NCBI GenBank assembly: GCA_028818375.1
Contig: JAPPOB010000002.1
Coordinates: 62,001-126,000, forward strand
Source of the DNA: Anaerolineaceae bacterium
Lineage (GTDB): Bacteria > Chloroflexota > Anaerolineae > Aggregatilineales > Phototrophicaceae
Direction of reading: 5' to 3'
DNA length: 64,000 nt
Shown here: positions 17,906 through 26,811 of the stretch, piece by piece
How the letters are laid out: the number at the start of each line of letters is the position of its first letter
Position numbering within the stretch: the stretch's first letter is position 1
Notes under the pieces: generated by a model
What the model was told of the DNA's origin: nothing
Databases searched by the model: none
Seen by the model: only the letters and a program-made list of their open reading frames with translations
Position numbers and translations under genes: made by a program

Positions 17906-18154
17906 GTGCAGTTCAAGATCGAGTGGGATGACAGGGAGGTCCGCAAAATGCTGGACAAACTTCCTGGAGACTTGATTCAGGAAGTCTTGGAGCAACAACT
18001 AAGTGAGTTGCGTATGAAGGGAGAACGTGTCGATGAAATCTTGGTCGGCAGTGAACTTCCCATGCCGAACGCAACCACAGTCGGTGGTGTCGTGTGGCGT
18101 GAATCAAATGAGATTCCGGCGGACCAGGTAGTCTTCCAGCGACACTCAGATTAG
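17906..18154 (+). CDS. Small hypothetical protein
   Basis: The 82-residue, acidic protein is unrecognised. It starts MQFKIEWDDREVRKML at a GTG preceded by AGAGGAAGC. A helical first half is followed by a Gly/Val-rich end. It lies 95 bp after the DndB-like gene with similar low G+C and may belong to the same module. A strong hairpin terminator follows. Confidence 0.5.
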   Translation: MQFKIEWDDREVRKMLDKLPGDLIQEVLEQQLSELRMKGERVDEILVGSELPMPNATTVGGVVWRESNEIPADQVVFQRHSD

Positions 18155-18186
18155 GCAACCAGCAAGCGGAATCGGATGAAACAAAC

Positions 18187-18212
18187 GCCCCCTCACTAGG
18201 CTGTGAGGGGGC
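18187..18212 (+). terminator. Hairpin terminator after the DndB module
   Basis: GCCCCCTCAC and GTGAGGGGGC form a perfect 10-bp stem around a TAGGCT loop. The T-run behind it is weak (ACTGCTTTA). It separates the DndB-like module from asnS and could act from either side. Confidence 0.65.
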
Positions 18213-18229
18213 AACTGCTTTAATCTGCA

Positions 18230-18238
18230 TGCTATACT
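18230..18238 (+). promoter_or_regulatory. Extended -10 promoter for asnS
   Basis: TG-C-TATACT forms an extended -10 about 34 bp upstream of the asnS GTG. I see no good -35, which extended -10 promoters often lack. Confidence 0.45.
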
Positions 18239-18271
18239 CCACACGCGCCGCCGGACCCAGGAGCGCAGTCC

Positions 18272-19615
18272 GTGACAAGCCCAACGCTCATCCGCATTGC
18301 CGACATCGCCGCGCACGAAGGCGAGCAGGTGCTGCTGCAGGGCTGGGTGCAGGCGCGCACCGGCAAGGGACGCCTGCACTTCATCCGCCTGCGCGATGGC
18401 AGCGGCATCGCGCAATGCGTCGCCTTCCGCCACGAAATGGACGAGGACGATTTCGCCCTCGCGCGCGGCCTGCCCCAGGAGGCCGCCATTCGCGTCAGCG
18501 GCGAGGTGCGCCGCGACGAGCGCGCTCCCGGCCTGCCCGGCGGTTATGAGGTCGGCGTGCAGCGCCTCGAGCTGGTCGGCGCGGCGGAGGAATTCCCCAT
18601 CACCCCCAAGGAGCATGGCACCGAGTTCCTCATGGACCGGCGTCACCTCTGGGTGCGCTCCAGCCGCCAGTGGGCCATCCTGCGCATCCGCGCCACGATC
18701 ATCAGCGCCATGCGCAACTGGCTCGATGACGAGGGCTTCCTGCTGGTCGATACGCCCATCATCACGCCCGCCGCCGGCGAGGAGACCACCACGCTCTTTG
18801 ACATCGACTACTTTGGCGAACAGGCCTTCCTGGCCCAGACCGGCCAGCTGTATAACGAGGCCAACATCGCCGCCTTCGGCAAGGTTTACTGCTTCGGCCC
18901 CACCTTTCGCGCCGAGAAGTCGCGCACCCGCCGTCACCTGCTTGAGTTCTGGATGCTGGAGCCGGAGATCGCATTCTGCTCACTGGAAGCGTTGATGGAG
19001 CTGCAGGAACGCTTCATCAGCCACGTCGTCGGGACGGTGTTGGAGAAACATCCGCAGGAACTGGCGCTGGTCGGGCGCGACACGACGGCGCTGGAACGCA
19101 TTCAGGCGCCCTTCCCGCGCATCAGCTACGACGAGGCCGTGGAGCGCCTGCACGCGCTGACGCCGACCATCGACGACGCGGAGCAGCGCGCGCTGTTGGC
19201 CATCGAACACGGCGAGGACTTCGGCTCGCCGCACGAGACGGCCATCGCCGAACAGTTCGACCGCCCCGTTTTCGTCTACCACTACCCCACGGCGGTCAAG
19301 GCCTTCTATATGGAACCCCTGGCGGACCGCCCCGAGCTTTGCCGCAGCGTCGACCTGCTGGCGCCGGAGGGCTACGGCGAGATCACAGGGGGAAGCGAGC
19401 GCATTCACGACCTGGCGCTGATCGAGGAACGCGTGGCAACTATTGGCCTGCCGCGCGAGGCCTACGACTGGTACCTCGAGTTGCGCAGGTACGGCAGCGT
19501 GCCGCATTCCGGCTTCGGCATCGGCCTGGAACGCACGGTCGCCTGGATCTGCGGCCTGCCGCACATTCGCGAGAGCGTTCCCTACGCGCGCATGCTCAAC
19601 CGCAAGTCGCCCTGA
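18272..19615 (+). CDS. asnS: Asparaginyl-tRNA synthetase
   Basis: The 447-residue class IIb synthetase charges tRNA-Asn with asparagine. An N-terminal OB-fold anticodon domain (LLQGWVQARTGKGRLHFIRLRDG) is followed by the catalytic core with motif 2 (FRAEKSRTRRHLLEFWMLEPE) and motif 3 (GFGIGLERTV). AsnRS rather than AspRS is supported by the short length and the absence of the bacterial AspRS insertion domain. The GTG start has AGGAGCG upstream. Its TGA overlaps the ATG of the GNAT gene. Confidence 0.92.
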   Translation: MTSPTLIRIADIAAHEGEQVLLQGWVQARTGKGRLHFIRLRDGSGIAQCVAFRHEMDEDDFALARGLPQEAAIRVSGEVRRDERAPGLPGGYEVGVQRLELVGAAEEFPITPKEHGTEFLMDRRHLWVRSSRQWAILRIRATIISAMRNWLDDEGFLLVDTPIITPAAGEETTTLFDIDYFGEQAFLAQTGQLYNEANIAAFGKVYCFGPTFRAEKSRTRRHLLEFWMLEPEIAFCSLEALMELQERFISHVVGTVLEKHPQELALVGRDTTALERIQAPFPRISYDEAVERLHALTPTIDDAEQRALLAIEHGEDFGSPHETAIAEQFDRPVFVYHYPTAVKAFYMEPLADRPELCRSVDLLAPEGYGEITGGSERIHDLALIEERVATIGLPREAYDWYLELRRYGSVPHSGFGIGLERTVAWICGLPHIRESVPYARMLNRKSP

Positions 19616-20175
19616 TGCCGCGCATCCTCACGGACCATCTGCTGCTGCGCCATTTCACACCCGCCGACGAGGCCGACTGGGCCCGCGCCGTGCTGACCAA
19701 TCCGGTCACCATGCGCGCGCTGCCTTACGGCCGCCCGGCGCCGCGTCAACGGGTCGCGGCCATCCTCGCCGACGTCAACGCCCACTGGCAGGAGCACGGC
19801 CACGGCCTGTGGGCCGTGGAGCTGCTCGCGAACGGCGCGCTCATCGGTCAGGCCGGCCTGCAACGCGTGGACAGCGGCCCGCGCGTCGAACTCTCCGTCG
19901 CGCTTTGCCCGCCGCACGGGCGCGGTAACCTGCCGCAGGAGGCCGCGCGCGCCGTTCTGCGCCACGGCTTCGAGGTCGTGGGCCTGGCGGAGGTGATGGC
20001 CGTCGTCCTGCCCGGTCAGCGCGACGCGCGAAAAGTCTGGCGCCGCCTGGGCATGCAGCCGAGGGGCCGCGTCCACCTCTACGAACAGCGCCTGCCGCTC
20101 TTTCGATTGCGCCGCGGCGACTTTGTTTATGGCGCGGAACGCTACGAACCGGACCTGGAAGGGGAGACTTCATGA
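19615..20175 (+). CDS. GNAT N-acetyltransferase, RimJ/RimL-like
   Basis: The 186-residue protein has the RimJ/RimL-type layout: an N-terminal RILTDHLLLRHFTPADEADW, a central strand with GLWAVEL and GALIGQAGL, and a C-terminal DARKVWRRLGMQ corresponding to the conserved neighbour-residue motif. It would transfer acetyl from acetyl-CoA to an amine, but the substrate is unknown. The ATG overlaps the asnS stop and the stop overlaps the next start, so it sits in a three-gene coupled operon. Confidence 0.8.
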   Translation: MPRILTDHLLLRHFTPADEADWARAVLTNPVTMRALPYGRPAPRQRVAAILADVNAHWQEHGHGLWAVELLANGALIGQAGLQRVDSGPRVELSVALCPPHGRGNLPQEAARAVLRHGFEVVGLAEVMAVVLPGQRDARKVWRRLGMQPRGRVHLYEQRLPLFRLRRGDFVYGAERYEPDLEGETS

Positions 20176-21107
20176 CCCTGCACCGGCTGGACATCCAACG
20201 GCAGAACCTGCACGGTCACTGGTCGAAGGACCTGGCGCCCGCGCTGACCATCGACCCGGGCGACGCGGTCGACTTCACCGCGCTCGACGCCGCCTGGAGC
20301 GTCAGGAAGCCTGAAGCGCCGGGACGCCCGCAGGTTCAGTTCGAGCCATGGGACCCCGCACTGGACAACGGCCATGCGTTGACCGGCCCGGTCTTTGTGC
20401 GCGGCGCGCGGCCCGGCATGATGCTGGGTATCTCGATCGAGGAAATTGTGACCGCCGACTGGGGCTGGAACGGCGGCGGCGGCGACTGGCTGGAAGAGGA
20501 CGGTCAGCCCCTGGGCGACCTGGGCGAGATGCACTGGAACCTGTGGCAGCTGGACATGACACGCCTGGTCGCGCGCAACCAGAGCGGCATCTGCGTGCCG
20601 ATGCGCCCCTTCCCCGGCGTGATGGGCATGCCTTCGGCGGAGCCCGGCATTCACAGCACGCGCCCGCCGCGCATTAACGGCGGCAACATCGACTGCCGCG
20701 AACTGGTGGTGGGCAGTACGCTCTACCTGCCCGTGGCGGTTGACGGCGGCCTCTTCTCCACCGGCGACGGCCACGCCTGCCAGGGCGACGGTGAGGTCTC
20801 CAGCACGGCGATCGAGTGCGGCATGGAACGGGCGTTGCTGCGCTTCACCCTGCACGAAGACTCGCCGATCGCCACGCCCTGGGCCGAGACGCCCGCCGGC
20901 ACCCTGACGCTCGGCTTTCACCGCGACCTGCAGCAGGCAGCCAACGTGGCGCTGGCCGCCATGGTGACCCTGATGGCGGCGCGCCTCGATATCCGGCGCA
21001 ACGAGGCCCTGGCGCTGGCCAGCCTGACTGTCGACCTGCGCGTGACACAGATTGTCAACCACGTGTGCGGCGTGCACGCGCTGCTGCCGCCAGGGACGTA
21101 TTGGTAG
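20172..21107 (+). CDS. Acetamidase/formamidase family protein
   Basis: The 311-residue product matches the FmdA/AmdA family, cytoplasmic hydrolases of formamide or short amides that release ammonia. Visible family marks are HGHWSKDLAPALTI near the N-terminus, GPVFVRGARPGMML, and the acidic, Gly-rich GDGHACQGDGEV that contributes to the metal site. The ATG overlaps the GNAT stop (ATGA). An ammonium transporter gene follows in the same direction, so release and uptake of ammonia may be linked. Confidence 0.88.
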   Translation: MTLHRLDIQRQNLHGHWSKDLAPALTIDPGDAVDFTALDAAWSVRKPEAPGRPQVQFEPWDPALDNGHALTGPVFVRGARPGMMLGISIEEIVTADWGWNGGGGDWLEEDGQPLGDLGEMHWNLWQLDMTRLVARNQSGICVPMRPFPGVMGMPSAEPGIHSTRPPRINGGNIDCRELVVGSTLYLPVAVDGGLFSTGDGHACQGDGEVSSTAIECGMERALLRFTLHEDSPIATPWAETPAGTLTLGFHRDLQQAANVALAAMVTLMAARLDIRRNEALALASLTVDLRVTQIVNHVCGVHALLPPGTYW

Positions 21108-21194
21108 TCCGTGTCACCCCTTGCAGGCCGGTTAGGCGACGACTGCCTGAGTTTCAGGATGCGATCGCGGAATCGCGTGCGGCCGGATGTGTCG

Positions 21195-21200
21195 CTAGAA
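21195..21200 (+). promoter_or_regulatory. Possible -10 of amt
   Basis: TAGAAT lies 53 bp before the amt start. It has five of six consensus bases, but no clear -35 is found 17 bp upstream. Confidence 0.35.
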
Positions 21201-21252
21201 TGGACGACGTTTCGCGATAACGTAGATGATTCATACCGGCAGGAGCGCATTG

Positions 21253-22470
21253 ATGGACGCCATGAACGCTTCAAGTGTGGCCTGGGTGATGGTTTCTGTC
21301 GCCCTGGTCATGATCATGCTGCCGGGCCTCAGCCTGTTCTACAGCGGTCTGGTGCGCGGCAAAAACGCCCTGGCGACGGCCATGCACAGTTTCGCCTGCC
21401 TGGCGATTGTGCTCGTCGTATGGATGCTCTGGGGCTATTCGCTGGCCTTCGGCCCCAGCGTTAACGGCATCATCGGCAACCTGGACCACGTCGCGCTGAA
21501 CGGCGTGGGGCTGGAGCCGCGACCCGGCCAGGAGATCCCGGAACTGCTCTTCATGCTTTTCCAGGGCATGTTCGCGGTCATTACGCCGGCGCTGCTGGCG
21601 GGGGCGCTGGCCGAGCGCGTCAAATTTCGCGCCTTTGGCGCCTTCGTCGTCATCTGGGTGACCTTCGTCTACTGCCCGATCGCCCACTGGGTCTGGGGTG
21701 ACGGCTGGCTGCACGGCCTCGGCGCGCTGGATTTCGCCGGTGGCTTCGCGGTGCACATCTCCTCCGGCGTGGCGGCGCTGGCGGCCGCGCACATTCTCGG
21801 CCGCCGCGAGACCGCCGCGGGCGAATCCGTCCAGCAGCCGCACAGCCTGATGCTGGTGCTGCTGGGGACCGGTCTGCTGTGGTTCGGCTGGTTCGGTTTC
21901 AATGGCGGCAGCGCGCTGGCGGCGGACGGCATCGCCGTGATCGCGCTGGTCAACACCAACGTCGCCGCGGCGGCCGGCGCCCTGGCCTGGCTGCTGCTCT
22001 CCTGGCGTCTGACGCACAAGCCCAGCGTGCTGGGCGCGGCCTCCGGCGCCATCGCCGGCCTGGTGGCCGTCACGCCCGCCGCCGGTTTCGTCGAGCCCGT
22101 GGCGGCCCTGATCATCGGCATCGGCGCGTCGGTGGTGTCCTACATCGCCGCGGTGAGCCGCATCAAGGCCATGGTGGACGATGCGCTGGACGTCTGGGCC
22201 ATCCACGGCATGTCCGGCACCTGGGGCAGCCTGGCGCTGGGTCTCTTCGCCTCGACCACGCTGGCCAACGGCGGCCTGTTCACGGGCAACGGCGATTTCT
22301 TCCTGGCGCAGGTCGTGGGGACGGCGGCCATGTGGGTTTTCGCCTTCGTCGCCACCTGGATCGCGTTCCGCGTCATTGAGGCGGCCATCGGGCTGCGCAC
22401 CACGCCGGAGGAAGAGGCCCTGGGTCTGGACGTGTCCGAGCACGGCGAGGCGGCCTACATGTTCCAGTAA
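21253..22470 (+). CDS. amt: Ammonium transporter
   Basis: The product of about 405 residues is an 11-helix Amt channel in the cytoplasmic membrane. The pore histidines are visible in FAVHISSGVAAL and AIHGMSGTWG, and the family block LLWFGWFGFNGGSAL is intact. The ATG at 21253 has GGCAGGAGCG 8 bp upstream, better placed than the in-frame start at 21226. No glnB/glnK regulator gene follows, which is unusual since they commonly pair with amt. Confidence 0.92.
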   Translation: MDAMNASSVAWVMVSVALVMIMLPGLSLFYSGLVRGKNALATAMHSFACLAIVLVVWMLWGYSLAFGPSVNGIIGNLDHVALNGVGLEPRPGQEIPELLFMLFQGMFAVITPALLAGALAERVKFRAFGAFVVIWVTFVYCPIAHWVWGDGWLHGLGALDFAGGFAVHISSGVAALAAAHILGRRETAAGESVQQPHSLMLVLLGTGLLWFGWFGFNGGSALAADGIAVIALVNTNVAAAAGALAWLLLSWRLTHKPSVLGAASGAIAGLVAVTPAAGFVEPVAALIIGIGASVVSYIAAVSRIKAMVDDALDVWAIHGMSGTWGSLALGLFASTTLANGGLFTGNGDFFLAQVVGTAAMWVFAFVATWIAFRVIEAAIGLRTTPEEEALGLDVSEHGEAAYMFQ

Positions 22471-22588
22471 AGCGCGCTGAAGCTACGCCGGGAGCAGGGC
22501 GTCTCGAGGGGGCGCCTGGCGTTGTGTGGGGGAGGGCGCGCCGCTCTCCCGCTGTTGCCACCGGCGCCGTTGCGGAAAGGTTGATGTC

Positions 22589-25500
22589 ATGCCTGCCGTG
22601 AACATCAAGGCCGGCAACCGCTCCATACGCAAATATCACGCGGAGCTTGACGAGTTGCGCGGGCTCGGCATTGTGCACGAGGGCGGGTTGCGTCTCGCCT
22701 TTGGCGACCTGTTGCGGGGCACTGCCGGCAAGGGCTTTAAATGGATCAATGAATTGCCTGTGCCGGGCAGCCGGGTTCGCCCGGATGCCACGCTGATTGA
22801 CGAGTATCACCTGCCCTACGGCCATTGGGAGGCCAAGGACGGCAGCGACGACCTTGAGGTCGAGATCCGCAACAAGCGCGAGCGGGACTATCCCTTCGAA
22901 AACATCATTTTTGAGGACACCCGCCAGGCAATTCTTTATCAGGACGGTCGTCGTGTCATGCAGGTCGATTGCAGCAAGCCGGCCGACCTGGCGCGCCTGC
23001 TGACCACCTTCTATCAGCACCACATGCCGGACTTCGTCGACTTCCACGAGGCGGTCGGGCGCTTCGCCGACGAGGTGCCGCAACTGGCGCAGGGGCTGCA
23101 GGACCGCATCGCCATCGCGCGCTCACGAAACACGGCCTACCAAAGCGCCTTCGCCGACTTTGTGATGCTCTGCCGCGAGGCGCTGAACCCCAACATCAGC
23201 CGCGAGGCCGTCGAGGAGATGCTGATCCAGCATTTGCTGACCGAGCGCCTGATCCGCCGCGTCTTCGACCAGGAGAACTTCGTGCGGCGCAACGTCATCG
23301 CCGCCGAGGTGGAGAAGGTCATCGACGCGCTGACCGGGCAGCACTTCAACCGGCGCGAATTCCTCGGCTCGCTGGACCGCTTCTACACGGCCATCGAGAA
23401 AGCCGCCGACCGCCTCGCCGACTTCAGCGACAAGCAACGCTTCATCAACACCATCTACGAACGCTTCTTCCAGGGCTTCAGCGTGAAGGTGGCCGACACG
23501 CACGGCATCGTCTACACGCCGCAGGAGGTGGTCGAGTTCATGGTGGCGGCCACCGACGAGCTGCTGCAGCGGGAATTCGGCAAAAAGCTGGGCGACGAGG
23601 GCGTCTGCGTCATCGACCCCTGCACGGGCACCGGCAACTTCGTGGTGCAGCTGCTGCGCCGCGTGGCGCGCGAGAACCCGGGCCAGCTGGACAGCTTCTA
23701 TCGCGAGCGGCTCTTCGCCAACGAAGTGATGCTGATGCCCTACTACATCGCCAGCCTGAACATCGAGCATGAATACCACACGCGCAGCGGGCGTTACGAA
23801 TCCTTTGAGGGAATTAGCTATGTGGACACGTTGGACATGGGCAGGTTGGGCCTGGAAACCCTGGGGCACCTCAGCAAGGAAAATGCCAAGCGAATAGCCC
23901 GGCAATGGCAAGCCCCTATCAACGTGGTCATTGGGAATCCACCCTACAATGTGGGTCAGATCAATGAAAACGATAACAACAAGAACCGGAAGTATGAGGT
24001 AGTAGACCGGCGAGTGCGGGAGACCTACGCAGCTGATTCACACGCAAGCACGAATCGCACTCTCTATGACGCATACATTAAGTTTTTTCGCTGGGCCTGC
24101 GATCGTCTTGAAGGGCGTGATGGCATGGTCTGTTTCATCAGCAACAACAGTTTCGTTAATGGTGTGACTTTCGACGGCCTCCGCAAGCACATGATGGAGG
24201 ATTTTACGCGCCTTTATCACTTGGACCTGGCGGGCAACTTTCGCAAGGGGAAGGGTGAAGGCGAGAACGTCTTTGGGAACGTGACCAGCGTGGGCGTGGG
24301 CATTACCCTGGCGCTGCGCAGCGCGGCGCATGGCGAGCAGCGCGAACTGCGTTACTGGCGCGTGCCGGCTGGCCTGGGTGGGCAGGAGAAGCTGGACGCG
24401 CTTCGCCGCTTCAGTGAGGGCAAACGCGGCGCGCTTGACGCCTTCGCCTGGCGCTCTTTGAAGCCGGATGCGCGGCACACCTGGTTGCGACCGCCGTACG
24501 CCGACGAATTCGAGCGATTTGTCCCCATGGGGACCAAGGCTGCGAAGTCTGCCAAAGGTCAAGCGGCACTTGAGGTAGAGGCGGTCTTCAAGACGTTTTC
24601 CCTTGGCGTAGGGACTAATCGTGATGCAACTGTCTACGATTTCGACCGCCGGAAACTGCTTAAACGCATTGAGGAATTTGTCGAGCGTTACAACTCCGAA
24701 GTTGATCGCTACAAGCGTCTTGGTCGGCCATCAGATGTAGACGGCTTTGTTGATTATGAACACATAAAGTGGAGCAGCACACTAAAGCTTATTCTCAAAA
24801 GCGGACGCTACGCAGAGTTTAATTCAGATTGGGTAAGAACGAGTATATTTCGTCCATTTACCAAGAGACTTTTGTATTTCGACAAAATCTTAGTACACCG
24901 ACCATTTTTGTTCCCTCTTATCTTTCCCACACCAGAGACGGAGTTGGAGAATTCGATCATTGCAGTGTCCGGGATAGGCAACAGAACTGGATTTGGTGCT
25001 CTTGCAACTGACAAACTGATTTCTCTCGACCCTGCGTTCGAAAAAACGCAATGCTTTCCCTTTTACACCTATGACGCAAACGGCACCCGACAAAGCGAAA
25101 ACATTACGGCCTGGGCACATCGTCTCTTTACAGTAAAATACCCCCCCCCATTTTTTACGCTCGACGGAAGCAAACTTGGCGATTTGCCTGACGGCAGTTG
25201 GCAACAGCGGCCCGTTTCACACATTGATGGCGGCACAGACAGCCGACCTGCATCTGACCGGCGATTCCCAATGCTTCCCCCTCTACACCTACGACCCGGA
25301 CGGGACGAACCGCAGCGAGAACGTCACCGACTGGGCGCTGGCGAGCTTCCGCAAGCACTATGGCAAGGTGCACGGGGAGGGGGGGGGCAAATTGCACAAT
25401 CGAAAAGGAAGACATCTTTTTCTACGTCTATGGCCTGCTGCATCACCCGCTTTACCGCGAACGCTACGCCGATTGCCTCAAGCGTGAGCTGCCGCGCATC

Positions 25501-25645
25501 CCGTTGGCGCCCGTCTTCTGGCCCTATGCCGAGGCCGGCCGCGCCCTCGCCACGCTGCACCTCGGCTACGAGAGCGTCACGCCCTGGCCGCTGGAGTGGG
25601 AGGTCGACCAGGAGCGACCGATCGACTACCGCGTCGAGAAGATGA
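22589..25645 (+). CDS. Type ISP-like restriction-modification enzyme, frame broken near its C-terminus
   Basis: A single polypeptide joins nuclease and N6-adenine methylase. A PD-(D/E)xK-like site (DATLIDEY then GHWEAKD, near residue 78) is followed by a helical linker, methylase motif I DPCTGTGNF near 342 and motif IV NPPYN near 449, then a long specificity region. No helicase block is present, unlike classical ISP enzymes. The ATG at 22589 follows GGAAAGG. After 25149 the translation loses homology and ends at 25645. Removing one C from C9 (25141-25149) and one G from G9 (25379-25387) restores an 1122-residue protein ending at 25959. G+C changes along the gene: rich at both ends, poorer around 23900-24230 and 24560-25140. 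Confidence 0.82.
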   Translation: MPAVNIKAGNRSIRKYHAELDELRGLGIVHEGGLRLAFGDLLRGTAGKGFKWINELPVPGSRVRPDATLIDEYHLPYGHWEAKDGSDDLEVEIRNKRERDYPFENIIFEDTRQAILYQDGRRVMQVDCSKPADLARLLTTFYQHHMPDFVDFHEAVGRFADEVPQLAQGLQDRIAIARSRNTAYQSAFADFVMLCREALNPNISREAVEEMLIQHLLTERLIRRVFDQENFVRRNVIAAEVEKVIDALTGQHFNRREFLGSLDRFYTAIEKAADRLADFSDKQRFINTIYERFFQGFSVKVADTHGIVYTPQEVVEFMVAATDELLQREFGKKLGDEGVCVIDPCTGTGNFVVQLLRRVARENPGQLDSFYRERLFANEVMLMPYYIASLNIEHEYHTRSGRYESFEGISYVDTLDMGRLGLETLGHLSKENAKRIARQWQAPINVVIGNPPYNVGQINENDNNKNRKYEVVDRRVRETYAADSHASTNRTLYDAYIKFFRWACDRLEGRDGMVCFISNNSFVNGVTFDGLRKHMMEDFTRLYHLDLAGNFRKGKGEGENVFGNVTSVGVGITLALRSAAHGEQRELRYWRVPAGLGGQEKLDALRRFSEGKRGALDAFAWRSLKPDARHTWLRPPYADEFERFVPMGTKAAKSAKGQAALEVEAVFKTFSLGVGTNRDATVYDFDRRKLLKRIEEFVERYNSEVDRYKRLGRPSDVDGFVDYEHIKWSSTLKLILKSGRYAEFNSDWVRTSIFRPFTKRLLYFDKILVHRPFLFPLIFPTPETELENSIIAVSGIGNRTGFGALATDKLISLDPAFEKTQCFPFYTYDANGTRQSENITAWAHRLFTVKYPPPFFTLDGSKLGDLPDGSWQQRPVSHIDGGTDSRPASDRRFPMLPPLHLRPGRDEPQRERHRLGAGELPQALWQGARGGGGQIAQSKRKTSFSTSMACCITRFTANATPIASSVSCRASRWRPSSGPMPRPAAPSPRCTSATRASRPGRWSGRSTRSDRSTTASRR
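24947..25117 (+). repeat. 57-codon C-terminal module, copy 1
   Basis: The translation runs from ENSIIAVSG to QCFPFYTYD and ENITAWA. It matches a second block at 25167-25337 in pattern and in length (171 bp each) but differs in base composition; this copy is A+T-richer. Confidence 0.75.
25141..25149 (+). repeat. Homopolymer C9, frame-breaking
   Basis: Nine C, followed by A and then six T, lie inside the restriction-modification gene. With eight C the upstream frame reads directly into the second copy of the C-terminal module. Confidence 0.8.
25167..25337 (+). repeat. 57-codon C-terminal module, copy 2
   Basis: In a frame one base away from the upstream gene this encodes NLAICLTAVGN, QCFPLYTYD and ENVTDWA, parallel to copy 1. 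It is G+C-rich like the 5' and 3' parts of the gene. Confidence 0.75.
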
Positions 25646-25959
25646 AACCGCTCAAGCGCGTCCAGTCAGACGACGGTGATTACAAGATCTTCGACTCGCT
25701 GGAATACAACCACACGCTGACGCTGCGCGGCATCCCGGCGGAGGCCTTCCGCTATCGCCTCGGCACGCGCTCGGCGCTGGAGTGGGTCATCGATCAGTAC
25801 CGCGTCAAGACGGACAAGCGGTCAGGGATCGTCAGCGACCCCAACGCCTGGGGTGATCAACGCTACATTGTGGACCTGGTGGGGCGGGTCATCACGGTCA
25901 GCGTGGAGACGGTGAAGATCGTGGACGGCCTGGCGGGGTTGCCGTTGCTGGAGGGGTAG
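25360..25959 (+). CDS. Out-of-frame C-terminal segment of the restriction-modification enzyme
   Basis: From about 25400 this frame encodes the well-formed C-terminus of the type ISP-like enzyme: EKEDIFFYVYGLLHHPLYRERYADCLKREL, LAPVFWPYAEAG, EYNHTLTLRGIP and DQYRVKTDKRSGIVSDPN. The ATG at 25360 is probably not a natural start. The segment becomes continuous with the upstream frame if the G9 run at 25379-25387 is one base shorter. It should be read as part of the gene starting at 22589. Confidence 0.7.
   Translation: MARCTGRGGANCTIEKEDIFFYVYGLLHHPLYRERYADCLKRELPRIPLAPVFWPYAEAGRALATLHLGYESVTPWPLEWEVDQERPIDYRVEKMKPLKRVQSDDGDYKIFDSLEYNHTLTLRGIPAEAFRYRLGTRSALEWVIDQYRVKTDKRSGIVSDPNAWGDQRYIVDLVGRVITVSVETVKIVDGLAGLPLLEG
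25379..25387 (+). repeat. Homopolymer G9, frame-breaking
   Basis: Nine G lie between the codons for HYGKVHGE and the KEDIFFYVYG segment. Eight G would join the two frames. Confidence 0.8.
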
Positions 25960-25960
25960 T

Positions 25961-26035
25961 GCGGCCCTCACCCCCCGGTCCCCTTTTCCCGCTCAGTCGC
26001 GGGAGCCCTTCCCTCAGGGAGAGCTACTTTCACTT
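25961..26035. repeat. Interspersed palindromic element, short copy
   Basis: GCGGCCCTCACCCCC, a CGCGGGAGCCCTTCCCTC inner part and CAGGGAGAG resemble the ends and core of the longer element at 45455-45692. It starts right at the stop codon of the preceding gene. Confidence 0.5.
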
Positions 26036-26273
26036 TACATTGGGCATGGGCGCGCCCGTGCACGTGCTGCAATCCGGCGACGATGTCGAGGATATCGTCG
26101 CGATCGCGACCGTCGCCGCCATGGATGCGCATGGGCGTGGGGGGGGGTAGGGGGTTGTATGCACCGACCGAAGAAATGCTGCGCAATTTCTGGTGCAAAT
26201 CTTATTCATGCGTCCTGTTCAATGGCACAAATGTTTTGTATGGTTGTCTGAGAGTATGACGGAAAGATGGCTA

Positions 26274-26798
26274 ATGAGGTGCAAATTGAGAAATCAACAA
26301 TACGACTCACTGATGGACGAAATCGAAAACATCGTGCAGGCAGTGAAAAAGTTTCCTGACCATGCGCAAGATGCGGCATGTGCCAGGATTATTGACACGT
26401 TCTTACGTGGTGCGGCTGGTGCCACATCGGAATCACAACCGAACGGCGCGGCTGCGGTCGGCTCAGAGACGCACAAAAGCGTGGGTGCTGATGGCGACGT
26501 GCCACACGATCTTGATTGGTATGCTGACAACTACGACCTTGAAAGCTGCAGTGACATGGAGTTCTCAGCGTTCGTCGCATGTTACTACTGTGACAAAGCG
26601 GTCGGCGACGAGAAGGTAGAAGCAATTGATAAAGGTCACCTCAAGACAGCTTTTGAGATTGTCGGTCGAGATGTCCCTGCCAATCCAAATCAAACGTTAA
26701 TCGATTCGAAGAGGCGCAAATATACCTGCGATCTGAAGGCGCAGGGAAATACGTGCCTTCGCGCCAAGGCAGGCAGTATGTCCGCGAAACGCTGCTAA
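26274..26798 (+). CDS. Winged-helix-like protein, probably frameshifted near its end
   Basis: The product is about 174 residues as read. A helical start (SLMDEIENIVQAVKKFP), a Ser/Gly-rich linker, then a domain with DMEFSAFVACYYC and GHLKTAFEIVGRDVP resemble small winged-helix proteins found in defence loci. After about 26690 the family-like ending (RFEEAQIYLRSEGAGKYV, GRQYVRETLL) continues in another frame and stops at 26810-26812, which overlaps the ATG of the next gene as TGATG. This supports one lost base near 26690. The ATG at 26274 follows GGAAAG; other starts are possible. Confidence 0.5.
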   Translation: MRCKLRNQQYDSLMDEIENIVQAVKKFPDHAQDAACARIIDTFLRGAAGATSESQPNGAAAVGSETHKSVGADGDVPHDLDWYADNYDLESCSDMEFSAFVACYYCDKAVGDEKVEAIDKGHLKTAFEIVGRDVPANPNQTLIDSKRRKYTCDLKAQGNTCLRAKAGSMSAKRC

Positions 26799-26811
26799 AA
26801 CGAGAGGACTG

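Noticed and set aside
25968..26198. A 76-codon reverse frame between the restriction gene and the wHTH gene
   Set aside because: It spans the repeat element and low-complexity G runs, has no ribosome binding site and no recognisable motif.
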